A DNA stretch of 64,000 bases. Source: Agapetus fuscipes (taxonomy: Eukaryota > Arthropoda > Insecta > Trichoptera > Glossosomatidae). Positions 1-8,823 of the stretch are shown one piece after another. The translations under genes were made by a program, and so were the position numbers. The stretch lies in assembly GCA_951799405.1 (NCBI GenBank), contig OX637361.1, forward strand, positions 4,301,156-4,365,155. Direction: 5' to 3'. The notes beneath the pieces were generated by a model. That model was not told where the DNA came from, made no database searches, and worked only from the letters and a program-made list of their open reading frames with translations. How positions within the stretch are numbered: position 1 is the first letter of the stretch; each line of letters opens with the position of its first letter.

Positions 1-600
1 TTGAAATTTTTAGTATTCAATTTATCAAAAAAATAAAGTAAATACATACATACATGTGTGTGCATTAGAATTTTTGTTTTACAGTATGCAAAGTTTATAA
101 GAAAAAATATTACAAATCCCTTCTTTTTTTTTATTATTAAAAAACGATAGTGTTCGTTCGCGGGTTGAGTTCCTAGGACAAGCTACGTCATGAGCATGCA
201 GAAAAAGCAATCTTCCGTGTAGCTGCCAAACAACTTTGTACGCGGCGGGTAAACACAATAACTATATGCACGGTGCAAGACTATGAAATTACTGGCTAAT
301 AGGCGCTTTTTACTCCAGTTTTAGCGGGTAAAAACGCTCAATTTATTGGCCGCTTAAACGAGGGAAAAGATGAGTTTTCATTCATTGAATAAATAGACTA
401 TGAAAAAATTGCAACAATTTTCTTGAAACTTTCTAGATGATTTATAAACTGAACCTTACATTTTAGGAGATATTTGTGAAAATAATAAATTTAAAACGCC
501 TTATTTTAGCATTGAAATTAAATATGTAAATAGTTTTTCTATAAAACAAATATTTTTATTTTAACATTTTTTTGAGTTGCATTGCCTAAGCGCTATCAAA
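1..600. other. AT-rich unique sequence
   Basis: No coding or repeat homology to the rest of the window is visible. The stretch has runs of T and A and no long open frame. It is read as intronic or intergenic filler. Confidence 0.5.
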
Positions 601-617
601 ATTTATCCATCTAAAAT

Positions 618-812
618 CTAAATCTAAGTTGCAAAGATATGTATCATTTGAGATTCATATTTAATGCATTCCCACAAGCAGATACGCATAATTTCGCGCT
701 TACACATGGCGCATGTGGACCTACAATATAAAAAAAACAATCTCAAATGAACATAAGCCCTGCAACTCTTGCCGACCTTCCCTGAAACAGGGGTGACATT
801 GGCAAAGTGAAC
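618..812 (-). mobile_element. Unit A copy (SINE-like / LINE 3' end)
   Basis: First of about 35 copies of a ~250-bp interspersed repeat. In the sense direction unit A begins TTCCTTGACTTATAGGTTGG, continues through a GTCACCCCTGTTTCAGGGA hairpin-like block and a GCGCGAA block, and ends CTTTGCAACTTAGATT with a short tandem tail of GATTTA or TTAGA type. This copy is in reverse orientation. It has the tail (GATTTA type) and the body, but stops before the usual 5' start. Unit A also forms the 3' end of LN1 LINE copies near 21.2, 28.6, 47.1 and 59.7 kb. Confidence 0.85.
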
Positions 813-1250
813 CAATGTCACCCTTGAAATTAAATACCCTTGAACGTCTATCTCCAGAAATTAGCCTCAGGACTTTATCTGTTCATCTTCAGAGGCTAAC
901 ATGGACTTTATTTAAGTTGAATATAAACTCAACTTGTGAAGAAAAACTTTTTTCTCTTTATCTTCATAAAGTCAATACACAAAAACTTATTTTTTTTAAT
1001 AAAGTATAAAATCTCACACATTTAAGCCCTGAAAAAAATAGAAAGAACAATTCAAAACTCAAGTGCAAGTCAATACTTTTCCATCGATCTGTGTTGTGTC
1101 AACTTCATAACATGTTTTCATGTCTTCAACAATCGTTTTGCTTAGCTACGTGGTCTCTATATCACTAGTGCAACAGAAGTGCATTAATATCAATGCACAT
1201 TATGCTTATTCACATCCATAGTTGCACTCAGAACCTCTGTTCATATTCTA
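813..1250. other. No gene seen; old repeat words
   Basis: AT-rich sequence containing words such as AACTCAACTTGTGAA near 930 that recur in the ME repeat at 6955 and 10505. It is probably a very old remnant of that family. Nothing else is recognisable. Confidence 0.35.
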
Positions 1251-1668
1251 AGTGCAGTGAAACCAAACCGTGCTATCGATCAAAAACAGATCACCCATGG
1301 ACAAATCGGTCAGACGATAGTTTATCCACACGACTTTTTGTTGAACGATATTTCGGTCACATCCATTATAGGACCATAGACCACTCCATCACAGAAAACT
1401 ATAGTGATTACACTAGTTTAAGGGAGAGCAGGTTTTCTGTGATAGAACTGTGTGCAGACCATGCATATTGTTATGTAAATAGCAAATAATTATAAATAAT
1501 AAGGTAGGTAAATCATTAATAGCTGATAAGAGTGTATAAAAGTAGGATTAATTATTACAAGTACCTAGGGTAAAGAGATTTTCAAATTTATGTACTGGAA
1601 GTTTTTAGAAGACCGTCGTTCTGGAAGGTTCCAGCAAAATTGGCTTTTAGTAAATACTATCTATGGAA

Positions 1669-1702
1669 TATAAAAAGCCGCAAACGGCTTGCAGCAGTCA
1701 GT
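1669..1702 (+). promoter_or_regulatory. LTR-alpha core promoter: TATA box plus TCAGT initiator
   Basis: TATAAAAAG starts at 1669 and TCAGT lies at 1698-1702, so the initiator A is 31 bp downstream of the TATA box. Between them a small perfect hairpin, AAGCCG-CAAA-CGGCTT (1675-1690), is also present in the copy at 17.6 kb as AAGCCG-CGAA-CGGCTT. The spacing is that of a canonical arthropod RNA polymerase II promoter. Confidence 0.65.
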
Positions 1703-1868
1703 CTATATACGACAGTGTAAGTGAACAACAAACCAACTGTGAAATAAATGTTAATTTTATTGCTAAACCATAAAAGTGAATTGTGAACAATAAATATAAA
1801 TTGTTAAATAAATCTAGTGTAAAATAAATATCCTGTAAGAAGACCAGTTTTTTTTTAATTTGAAGACA

Positions 1869-2122
1869 TTCCTTGACTGATAAGTTAGTATGAGGTTGAC
1901 CACCCATCCTGTAAAAAATGGTTCACTTTGCCAATGTCACCCCTGTTTCAGGGAAGGTCGGCAATAGTTGCAGGGCTTATGTTCATTTGAGTTTTTTTAT
2001 ATTGTAGGTCCACATGCGGTATGTGTGAGCGCGAAATTATGCGTGTCTGCTTGTGGGAATGCATTTAATACGAATCTCAAATGATACATATCTTTGCAGC
2101 TTAGATTTAGATTTAGATTAAG
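1869..2122 (+). mobile_element. Unit A, nested in LTR-alpha
   Basis: Full-length copy from the canonical 5' start to a GATTTA-type tail. It separates TTGAAGACAT from ATTTGAACCC, which are contiguous (TTGAAGACTATTTGAACCC) in the uninterrupted LTR at 17.8 kb. That proves insertion after the LTR. Confidence 0.85.
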
Positions 2123-2467
2123 ATTTGAACCCTTAAAACAAAACAATATATTGGATGTGACCGGAATGTCGTTGACCGAGAAGCTGTGAGGATGAACTGT
2201 TGTATGGCCGAATTGAAAGGTGTATGTGGACGGGTTGTTTGAAAACGATTTGTCGTGAAAACAAAGCAAACGCATGGTCAACCTTGAGACCCTTTTGATA
2301 GTAATTTCGAGAGGTTTATATCACCAGCATTGTTGGTGTCATGAAGTTGCTTAAGACACATGTATTTAAGAGAAGCTTCAACACATAAAAGCGGCCTTGG
2401 TGTCGCTAGTCCCACGAAATGACGCTGTAAAGAGTCCATATATTATTATTCGATAAATGCTGACTTA

Positions 2468-3028
2468 GGGCCGGTCTTATAAACGAGAGACCAAATATCC
2501 GTAAGTATCTCGGCAAGTTACTAACGGATGGACGTTGACGGACTGATCTTACCGATGGTCGTCCTATAAAGCTTTTTTAACCGTCCGTTAGTTCTCAATA
2601 ATGCACTCGTATATTCGATGATTTTTTACGTGCATTCATGAACATACGTCATCCGTTTGCTGTCAAAGACGAAACATAACCTAAAGTTGCTTTTGACAAA
2701 TACGAAAACGACTAAGACAGCGCAATTTTAATGCATTATCTATCACTTTCGGAAGAAATTATCTTCAACAGGATAGAGTGTAGTAGTCCAATGACACGCA
2801 AAACTCACCGCAAAGAAACAATTCTTTGACAGCTGACCTAACCTCAAACCTTAATTAACCGGCTGGTATCTGCCATTAATCGGTGGGTCGGCTGTCGGTT
2901 AGATCTGTCGGTAACTTTTACGAAAATAAAACAAACGGATTCTTATAAGACGAAAAATGTGACGTTTGTATTATATTTCGGTAAATTTGGTACGACATTG
3001 AACTAACGGATGTTTATAAGACCGGCCC
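2468..3028. mobile_element. PIF/Harbinger-type MITE, 561 bp
   Basis: Terminal inverted repeats GGGCCGGTCTTATAAAC (17 bp, perfect) are bounded by TTA on both sides (2465-2467 and 3029-3031). A TWA target duplication with GG..CC ends is the hallmark of PIF/Harbinger. Subterminal words CTAACGGA and CCGTTAG recur inside. There is no transposase-length ORF, so it is non-autonomous. Confidence 0.8.
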
Positions 3029-3031
3029 TTA

Positions 3032-3207
3032 GAGCCCGTTCCCACTTGCCGGGTGTCGGATCCGTATATTCATCGGAGGTTCCAGTAGCAGAACATTTCG
3101 GACCAAATCGGTTTCCCACAAGTGTGAATAGCTCCATACATAATGTTCTGCCACTGGAACCTCCGATTAATATACGGATCCGACACCTGACAAGTGCGAA
3201 CGGGCTC
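3032..3207. mobile_element. 176-bp palindromic MITE (Mg), copy a
   Basis: Near-complete inverted repeat with ends GAGCCCGTTCCCACTTG and inner arms CGGATCCGTATATT and TCGGAGGTTCCAGT. It abuts the Harbinger-type element so closely that the TTA at 3029-3031 borders both. The right flank is ATA. It is probably also Harbinger-derived (three-base TWA-like flanks), but the ends differ from the 561-bp element. Confidence 0.75.
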
Positions 3208-3294
3208 ATAGACGAATCAGATCTTAACATTCAAGCTCAAGTCTATTGTCAGCGTAAATACAAACGAACATTAGTTGTCCAGCTCAACACGTAA

Positions 3295-3470
3295 GAGCCC
3301 GTTCCCACTTGTCGGGTGTCGGATCCGTATATTAATCGGAGGTTCCAGTAGCAGAACATTATGTATGAAGCTATTCCCACTTGTCAGAAACCGATTTTGT
3401 CCGAAAAGTCCTGCGAATGGAACCTCCGATGAATATACGGATCCGACACCCGACAAGTGGGAACGGGCTC
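3295..3470. mobile_element. 176-bp palindromic MITE (Mg), copy b
   Basis: Same length as copy a but inserted in the opposite orientation, judged by the asymmetric loop (ACATTATGTATG here against CATACATAATGT in copy a). It has perfect TAA flanks (3292-3294 and 3471-3473). Together the two copies form a larger inverted repeat with about 87 bp between them. Confidence 0.8.
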
Positions 3471-3473
3471 TAA

Positions 3474-3905
3474 CTGCCAAAAATTTTACAAAAAACCAAA
3501 AGCACAGTCAAAGGTTTGTGACGGCAGATGCGGTTTAAGCAGTCTGTTCTGTGCATATCGTGTACGCAATAATGCAAATCAGGCGAGCCTCCTCGGATCC
3601 GATCCCCCATTGTGGGGCTGGTGCATGAATGCAACCAGGGGCTCTTTGTCTCGCTAATGCGCCCCAGTGCAAATTGTTCTCGGCTCGATACAACTTGATG
3701 GCGGTGCACCAGCCCGCCTCGGGAAGCGGTCTTTGTTATTAGTTTTGGAATCACCTAAGATCATGTGTGTAAAGTTTAAAGTTTAAAGGGTTACATTTGG
3801 CGTATGTTACATTAAACTTGATGTAACATTCGAGTTGATGTTACATTTGACATGGTGTTACATTTGACTTGATGTTCTCTTTTTTTCTAAGTTTCAGCGT
3901 TTCTG
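3474..3905. repeat. GC-richer inverted repeat and short tandem repeat
   Basis: GGGCTGGTGCA (3615-3625) and TGCACCAGCCC (3705-3715) form a perfect 11-bp inverted pair within a GC-richer block. From about 3786 to 3875 a degenerate ~21-bp tandem repeat built on GTTACATTTGACTTGAT occurs in about four copies. No gene is visible. Confidence 0.5.
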
Positions 3906-4341
3906 TAATCTTTAATCTAAGTTGCAAAGATGTATAAACATTTAAGATTAATATTATTAAGTGCATTTCCATAAACAGGCACGTATAAGTTCGCGCTTAC
4001 ACATGCCGCAAGTGGATTTACAACACAAATCCCAATCTCAAATAAACATAAGCCCTAGCAGACTGTCCGGCACATATTGGAGGAGTGCCCCATCAGAAGA
4101 CACCCTCCTGGCCTGAAAGACCTCCACGAAGCCATGCCAGGAGCAGGGAAGTGGATAGAGGGCTTGGATCTTCGCATCTGACGCGGCCCAATGGCCAAGA
4201 AATTTGTTGCGCTTGCCAGCCATACGAAAAGTAAGTATAAGCCCTGCAACTCTTGTCGATCTTCCCTGAAACTGTGTAACCAAGTGTAAGCAAGGTGTAC
4301 CATTTTTTACAGAATGGGTGGTCAGCCTCATACCAACCTTT
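3905..4341 (-). mobile_element. Unit A, interrupted by a LINE fragment
   Basis: Reverse-orientation unit A running from the tail side (AATCTAAGTTGCAAAGATG) to the canonical 5' start. It is broken at 4057-4236 by a LINE fragment flanked by a 9-bp duplication. Confidence 0.8.
4057..4236 (+). mobile_element. 5'-truncated LINE, RT C-terminal fragment (180 bp)
   Basis: Flanked by ATAAGCCCT on both sides (4048-4056 and 4237-4245), a 9-bp target duplication. From 4059 it reads about 40 codons beginning QTVRHILEECPIRRHPPGL and ending GLDLRI then stop. The QT-x-x-HI-x-x-ECP motif is the zinc-knuckle-like C-terminus found after the reverse transcriptase of several invertebrate non-LTR elements. Only the last part of the element was copied, as expected for target-primed reverse transcription. 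Confidence 0.8.
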
Positions 4342-4585
4342 AATTCAGGAACTTTTTTTGTTAGTATATTATTGTGGGAGCTTTATCTGTGGTATTAACA
4401 AATTTTAATGCTGATAATTTGAAGCTGCAATCCGATCATTGTTGCAAGACACAGCTCACCATCAGGAGAGGATAATGTAAGCCCGCCCGAAGGCTTCGCC
4501 CATGATTTACGGCCACACAAATACCTGCAACAACTGATTAGTCAGCCAGGGGCGGAACACTGATCAGCCCCGTGTAGGTCTAAAA
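4342..4585. other. No gene seen
   Basis: Unique sequence without clear repeat homology. AAGCCCGCCCGAAGGCTT near 4470 forms a weak local inverted repeat. Confidence 0.4.
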
Positions 4586-4587
4586 TC

Positions 4588-5310
4588 GTGTCACGGCAAA
4601 TCGGTCAAAGACTCATCGGTCACAGATAAGTTGGTTAAACAACAGTTGGTCCACACAGCTTTTCGGTCAGTTGGCCACAAATAACTTGTCCACAGACTCA
4701 TCTATCACAGATAAGTTGGTCAAACGACAGTTCCTCCAAACGACTTTTCGGTCCTGACATTTCAGTTATGTACAATATAGGTCCAAAAACAGCTTCATCA
4801 CAGAAAACTTGTCCTCTAAAAAACCTTTGTAAGACAATAACGCAACTATCTTCGCTATCCTCGAGAGTTTTTGCATGTGGCCAGTGAAACCTATTTATTT
4901 TTACAACCACACCCCAGCTCACATTTCCCAGCTCACAACGGGGTGATACTCATTTCTTGAAAAGCCTGAGTAAAACTTGCTGGTATTTCATTTCGAGTTT
5001 TAAAAAGAAACCCGAAACAGTTAACGGGTTTAGAAAAAAAAAACCCGAAACGGGAAACTATTTCTGATACCCTCGGTGAGATTTGAACCCGAGCTCTCGA
5101 CATGGAATGCAAGCATTTTACTGAGCTATCGACTGGACAACGGAACTGTAACGGTTGTTTTGTTTAAATGACATTTTCTGTGACGGAGCTGTCTGTGGAC
5201 TATATATTGTATGTGACCGAAATGTCGTGTGGACAAACTCTTGTGATCAATTTGTCCATGGACGAGCTGTCTGGGGATGGGTTGTCAGTGCAACTGTCTG
5301 AAATATGCTA
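4588..5310. mobile_element. Foldback element copy 2
   Basis: The left arm (4588-4820) holds two degenerate 85-bp repeats (ACTCATC at 4611 and 4696) built from words such as GGTCACAGATAAGTTGGT and AACGAC-TTTTCGGTC. The right arm (5166-5310) is inverted relative to it: ATTTTCTGTGACGGAGCTG, TGTGACCGAAATGTCG. The middle is occupied by an S2 SINE. Arms of short degenerate tandem repeats resemble the foldback (FB) architecture known from Drosophila. No transposase is visible. Confidence 0.6.
4870..5140 (-). mobile_element. S2 SINE inside the foldback element
   Basis: Reverse copy with tRNA-like head GGTCGATAGCTCAGT...GGGTTCAAATCTC (GAGCTATCGAC on this strand at about 5122-5132) and the S2 body. 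It lies in the loop between the foldback arms and is diverged. Confidence 0.7.
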
Positions 5311-5894
5311 CCGGCAATACACAATGCCTGACGTGCATCGAATGGCCCAAAGGCAATATTATTTTGCAACAGGCAGCTGGGAGGCGAAACCCTATACGCG
5401 CCCTCAAAGGGAGGCTTTACAGGAATTTAATCTAGTCCAAGATTCCACGCGTGCATCCGATATTGATGAAATCTGTTAATTTTTCAGCATGTACCTGCAG
5501 CTGGATGCTGAAATGGAGCTCGAAAATTGTGTGTTTTGTGAAGTAGCATCCAATTTACAAGTGGAATTCAAATTTAAATACATACTAGGAAACTTGACGG
5601 TGAATTTTTTGAAGTAATTTTCATAAAACACTGTTACAAATAATAACAATACACATTTTGAGGACAAATACACTTGAAATGAAAAATTCGAAATACTCGT
5701 ATATAAAAAAATTGCAGGAAATCTGGCTGTACACTTTTGGATTTGAACTATGGTTTTTTTAAACGGATATGTCATTCTAAGAAGCAAACACGATATATAT
5801 TTTTTGTTCATTTCCGTTTACCGTAAAACAAGGGTTTCTTTTGAGGACTTTGGTTGTAACACAACGGGACAGTTCGTTCAACATCGGAATTTGA
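5311..5894. other. No gene seen
   Basis: AT-rich unique sequence. Open frames here have no recognisable domain and low-complexity composition. Confidence 0.45.
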
Positions 5895-6030
5895 AAATCA
5901 ATTTTAATCTCTATTGAATTTTATAGAACCAAAACAATTCTACTAAAACTCTATTTTTTAATTTTATTAATATAAACGAACGTTTTCGATCCCTCGACCA
6001 TCTTTAGGGATATAAAGTAAAATTCAGGTA
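5895..6030 (-). mobile_element. Penelope-like element fragment with hammerhead-like motif
   Basis: Homologous to 35405-35565: TTTTATAGAACCAAAA, TTTATTAATATAAACGAACG, then CGAACGTTTTCGATC-CCTCGA-CCATCTTTAG. On the minus strand this reads AAGATGG-TCGAGGGA-TCGAAAACGTTCG, the arrangement of the degenerate hammerhead core (CUGAWGA, stem II, GAAA) known from Penelope-like retroelements. It is too decayed to expect activity. Confidence 0.5.
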
Positions 6031-6640
6031 GAATTTTATTGAAATCAAATATGAATTTTCAGTGTTAATACACGAAACCATACAAAATATAATCAATTTT
6101 TCTGTCCTGTATAGTGTTAAAATACAATAATTTTAGTTGAAATTTTAATATTTAATGCATCTTTTTGTGAAGGGGGAAAATATTTGCATGTATTTTTTAT
6201 GTCTCAAAGAAATGTTTTCCAGGATTCCATAAGAAAGATTTTTTCAAAGGTATAAAATTTTGTCCAGGTATAATATGTTCATTGAATTTGGTTCATTTAT
6301 GAATAATTGAATGCAGGGCGGGCTGTTCAGGTGATATACAATGTTTGAAAGGGAATAATAAATCGCAAATTACCATAAAAAAGAGCTAAGTACAAAACGA
6401 ATATTCTATCACCCTTTAAATATTTTATGAAAGAGGAAATGATTCGCGAAAAAAATGTGTCAAAAAAAAGGTGTTAACAGTGCCCCCAACCTACAAAAAA
6501 ATATATATAAACTCAAGCATTGAGTTAAGCAAAAAATGTATGTAAAGGGAAACAATGCATCTATTGAGTGTTTTGCTTTTTTAGAAAACGCTTCGATTGA
6601 GTGTTAACTTGGAGTTTTAAAGAAGGAGTGCAGAGCTGAG
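6031..6640. other. No gene seen
   Basis: AT-rich sequence. Words such as AACTCAAGCATTGAGT and CGATTGAGTGTTAAC near 6510-6610 suggest another decayed ME-type repeat. Confidence 0.35.
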
Positions 6641-7310
6641 GTGGTTTCGGTTAAGGATGCAGATATCCATAACCGAAACTATCGTGCATCTGAAACAATA
6701 CAGTTTCGTATCCGAAATCGAATCAGATCCCTATTAATGTTTCGGATAACGGTGGAGTCTAAATAAAACATGCCATACTACCTGTTACATGATAAGTAAG
6801 TCATTTCTGGGTTACATTACAGTTCTGATTATTAAAATTACAATTTAATGATAGAAACTGAAAGACATAAAGTTCAGCATTTTAGAGTTTGCGTATTTAC
6901 AGTAATTTGCGTAATTCATTTTTATGAGAAGGTAAATAAAAAAAATTTAAAAGCACAGAGTTTTATTTTTACAAATTGAGCATTAATTTTACCTCAAGTA
7001 CTTTCGATTTGCTCACGTTATTTTCAAGAGGTGTCCTATTGTTGAAGGTGAAATATATGCTCAATTTGTGAAAAAAACAAAATTATACCTACTTACTCAT
7101 AAAGTCATAAAACTTATACTTTTATTTGCAGGTATAATACTTTTGAAATTCCTTAAAATTATAATATCCTTTACCAAAGCTAATAGATATTTGAAATAAT
7201 TCAATATCCGTATTGTATTTGAAACCAAAATAATATTATGACGAAATCTGTACATATCCGTACACATATCCGAAACTTTATATTATCCATAACATCCCTA
7301 GTACAGTAGT
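6640..7310. mobile_element. Decayed element with ATCCGAAAC words
   Basis: Both ends carry GATATCCATAACCGAAAC or ATATCCGAAACTTT-type words, and the right end reads CCATAACATCCCTAGTACAG. A similar end, CCACAACATCTCTAGTTATAC, occurs at 44.57 kb. Ends of CTAGGGATGTTATGG type are reminiscent of hAT elements, but no target duplication could be fixed. It contains the ME repeat at 6955-7085. Confidence 0.35.
6955..7085. mobile_element. ME palindromic MITE, copy a
   Basis: Aligns with 10505-10632: GCACAGAGTTTTATTTTTACA, CAAGTACTTTCG-TTTGCT-ACGT, GCTCAATTTGTGAAAA. The ends are imperfect inverted repeats of each other. Decayed words of the same family are scattered elsewhere (for example near 930, 22580, 25400, 43300, 46030, 55280). 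Confidence 0.5.
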
Positions 7311-8545
7311 GTCAGGCGTTAAAAAAATGTCCGATGGAATTCGATTACAGTACATTTACCATACGAAATGACAGTCATAAAAAGTGAAACATTATAAGGG
7401 AGAGAGAGAAATGAATTGCGACGGGGTGAGCTGCGATTGGACGCGGGCTTTTCATTTCCCTCGGCCTAATGAGACTCGACTGGCCGGCCAAGAACTCAAT
7501 CCCGGGACTTCCGGTGGCACGTGTCCGTCTGTTGGTGGGCCGGGTCTGCGCCGCCCGGGATTCAAAAAAAAAACAACACTGCCGACTGGACATTTATGAT
7601 TCTGACACAATTTCGCATATTGACTTGAACAAAAAATGTAAAAAAAAATTGGGATGAGATGGTCGTGTACGTTAAAAAGAATGTTTGATGAAAGATTGAC
7701 AAAATTAAATATAGTAAGAAATTAAGTATAGGAAGCAAATGAATAGGATTAATAAAAACAGTAAACTTTTGCCATTTGCAACTCTTGCTTTAAATACCAT
7801 TTTCCAACCGCTGTTAAAGAAAAAACGGCAAACGTGAACTTACACGTGTCGTCACCTTAGTGCTTGTTTATCCGTTCTCCAACAGAGGGTATTTCACGAG
7901 AACAGTGTTTGTGTACTGGACATTTGCGTCTGATCAATGCTAGAACTTTCAACATTTTTGACATAATCAAGTGAGAACACTTTTTTTTTTAACTTTGTGT
8001 CTATGATATACACTGTGATTTTTTTGCTTGTAACAAAATTGACAAAAAAATCTGTCAAAGTAAGAGATATTCGATAAAAACTGAATTTTTTTTTCATTTC
8101 TTTCTTTTAAAATACAATGCATTTCCAAGACAAAAGTCTCGCTCGGGAGATAAACAGAATATTTTATTTTATTTTCGCGCTGAAAAAAAATCATTGATAT
8201 CAAAATCTCTTTGAGCTCGGCCCCCCTTTTTCTTCATTTATTCATATTAAAAAACAAAAGTGACTTTCAAAATGTTTGAAGGACACTTTCACACCTCTGT
8301 TTGATTTATTATGCTGACAGTAAACTGGTTGACAAAAGAATATTTTATCAAATCTTCTTCACTCTCCTTTACATCATTTGTTTGCAAAATGTATTCAATT
8401 GAATGAGAGAGATAGAGGGCCATGGGAAGTTACGGAATGCACTGAAGACAAGAAAATTTCTGGCATTATTTGTACAAGTAACCTTGGAGTGACCACATCA
8501 CGAAACGGCGCTCAAAAGAAATCATCATCATCATCAGACCATTCC
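7311..8545. other. No gene seen; GC patch at 7390-7580
   Basis: 7390-7580 is GC-richer (CGACTGGCCGGCC, CGGGACTTCCGG, GTGGGCCGGGTCTGCG) and single-copy within the window. It could be regulatory or an unknown repeat. Near 7855 a short match to the M4 transposon end (CCTTAGTGCTTGTTTATC) has no partner. The rest is AT-rich without features. Confidence 0.35.
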
Positions 8546-8547
8546 AC

Positions 8548-8632
8548 TGTTGAGCTTGTGAGAATGCATGTAATGTGAATCCCCAATGTTACATATCTTT
8601 GCAACTTAGATTAGATTAGATTAGATTAGTGA
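8548..8632 (+). mobile_element. Unit A, 3' end only
   Basis: Contains TGAGAATGCATGTAATGTGAATC through TTGCAACTTAGATTAGATTAGATTAG. The tail is a clean 5-bp TTAGA-type repeat. Confidence 0.75.
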
Positions 8633-8701
8633 TTTCTCACATAGCATTATGGAGGCACCACACACCATTTTTTACGCCTTTGAGCGGTTTTGTGCTTCCC
8701 T

Positions 8702-8760
8702 TTGCAAGCTGCATTCGCAGCGGATTCTCAGTAATCCTGTCCTTAGTTTTTTTTCTCTTA
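8702..8760 (+). repeat. Short dispersed repeat also at 59.1 kb
   Basis: GCAAGCTGCATTCGCAGCGGATTCTCAGTAAT is repeated with few changes at 59093-59125 (CCAAGCTGCATCCGCAGCGG). It is too short to classify. Confidence 0.4.
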
Positions 8761-8823
8761 TTATTTTCATTTTATTCTTCACGCTCCCGCTATCTATCAA
8801 CAATCTCACAAGGAATGCCACCC

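Larger units (their letters stand above)
1469..2145 (+). mobile_element. Solo LTR, LTR-alpha copy a (with unit A inside)
   Basis: Starts TGTTATGTAAATAGC, ends AAACAAAACA, and is flanked by ATAT on both sides (1465-1468 and 2146-2149), a 4-bp target duplication. It aligns with the LTRs at 17354, 26259, 29080 and 57896. The TG...CA ends, the duplication, an internal TATA box and several AATAAA words make a solo long terminal repeat of Gypsy type the best reading. No internal region or second LTR is adjacent. A unit A copy (about 1869-2122) lies near its 3' end. Confidence 0.8.
1255..2275. mobile_element. Foldback element copy 1, split by LTR-alpha
   Basis: The left part (1255-1464) and right part (2150-2275) match the arms of the foldback element at 4588-5310. 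Shared words include CCATGGACAAAT, ATCCACACGAC, TTTCGGTCACAT and ATCACAGAAAAC on the left, and ATGTGACCGGAATGTCG on the right. The LTR-alpha at 1469-2145 interrupts it. Removing the LTR and one ATAT copy restores TATTGGATGTGACCGGAATG, which aligns with TATTGTATGTGACCGAAATG at 5208. The outer boundaries are uncertain. Confidence 0.6.

Noticed and set aside
1469..2145. Complete LTR retrotransposon between LTR-alpha copies
   Set aside because: Copies are 8-30 kb apart, each has its own target duplication, and no gag or pol reading frames lie between them; they are solo LTRs.
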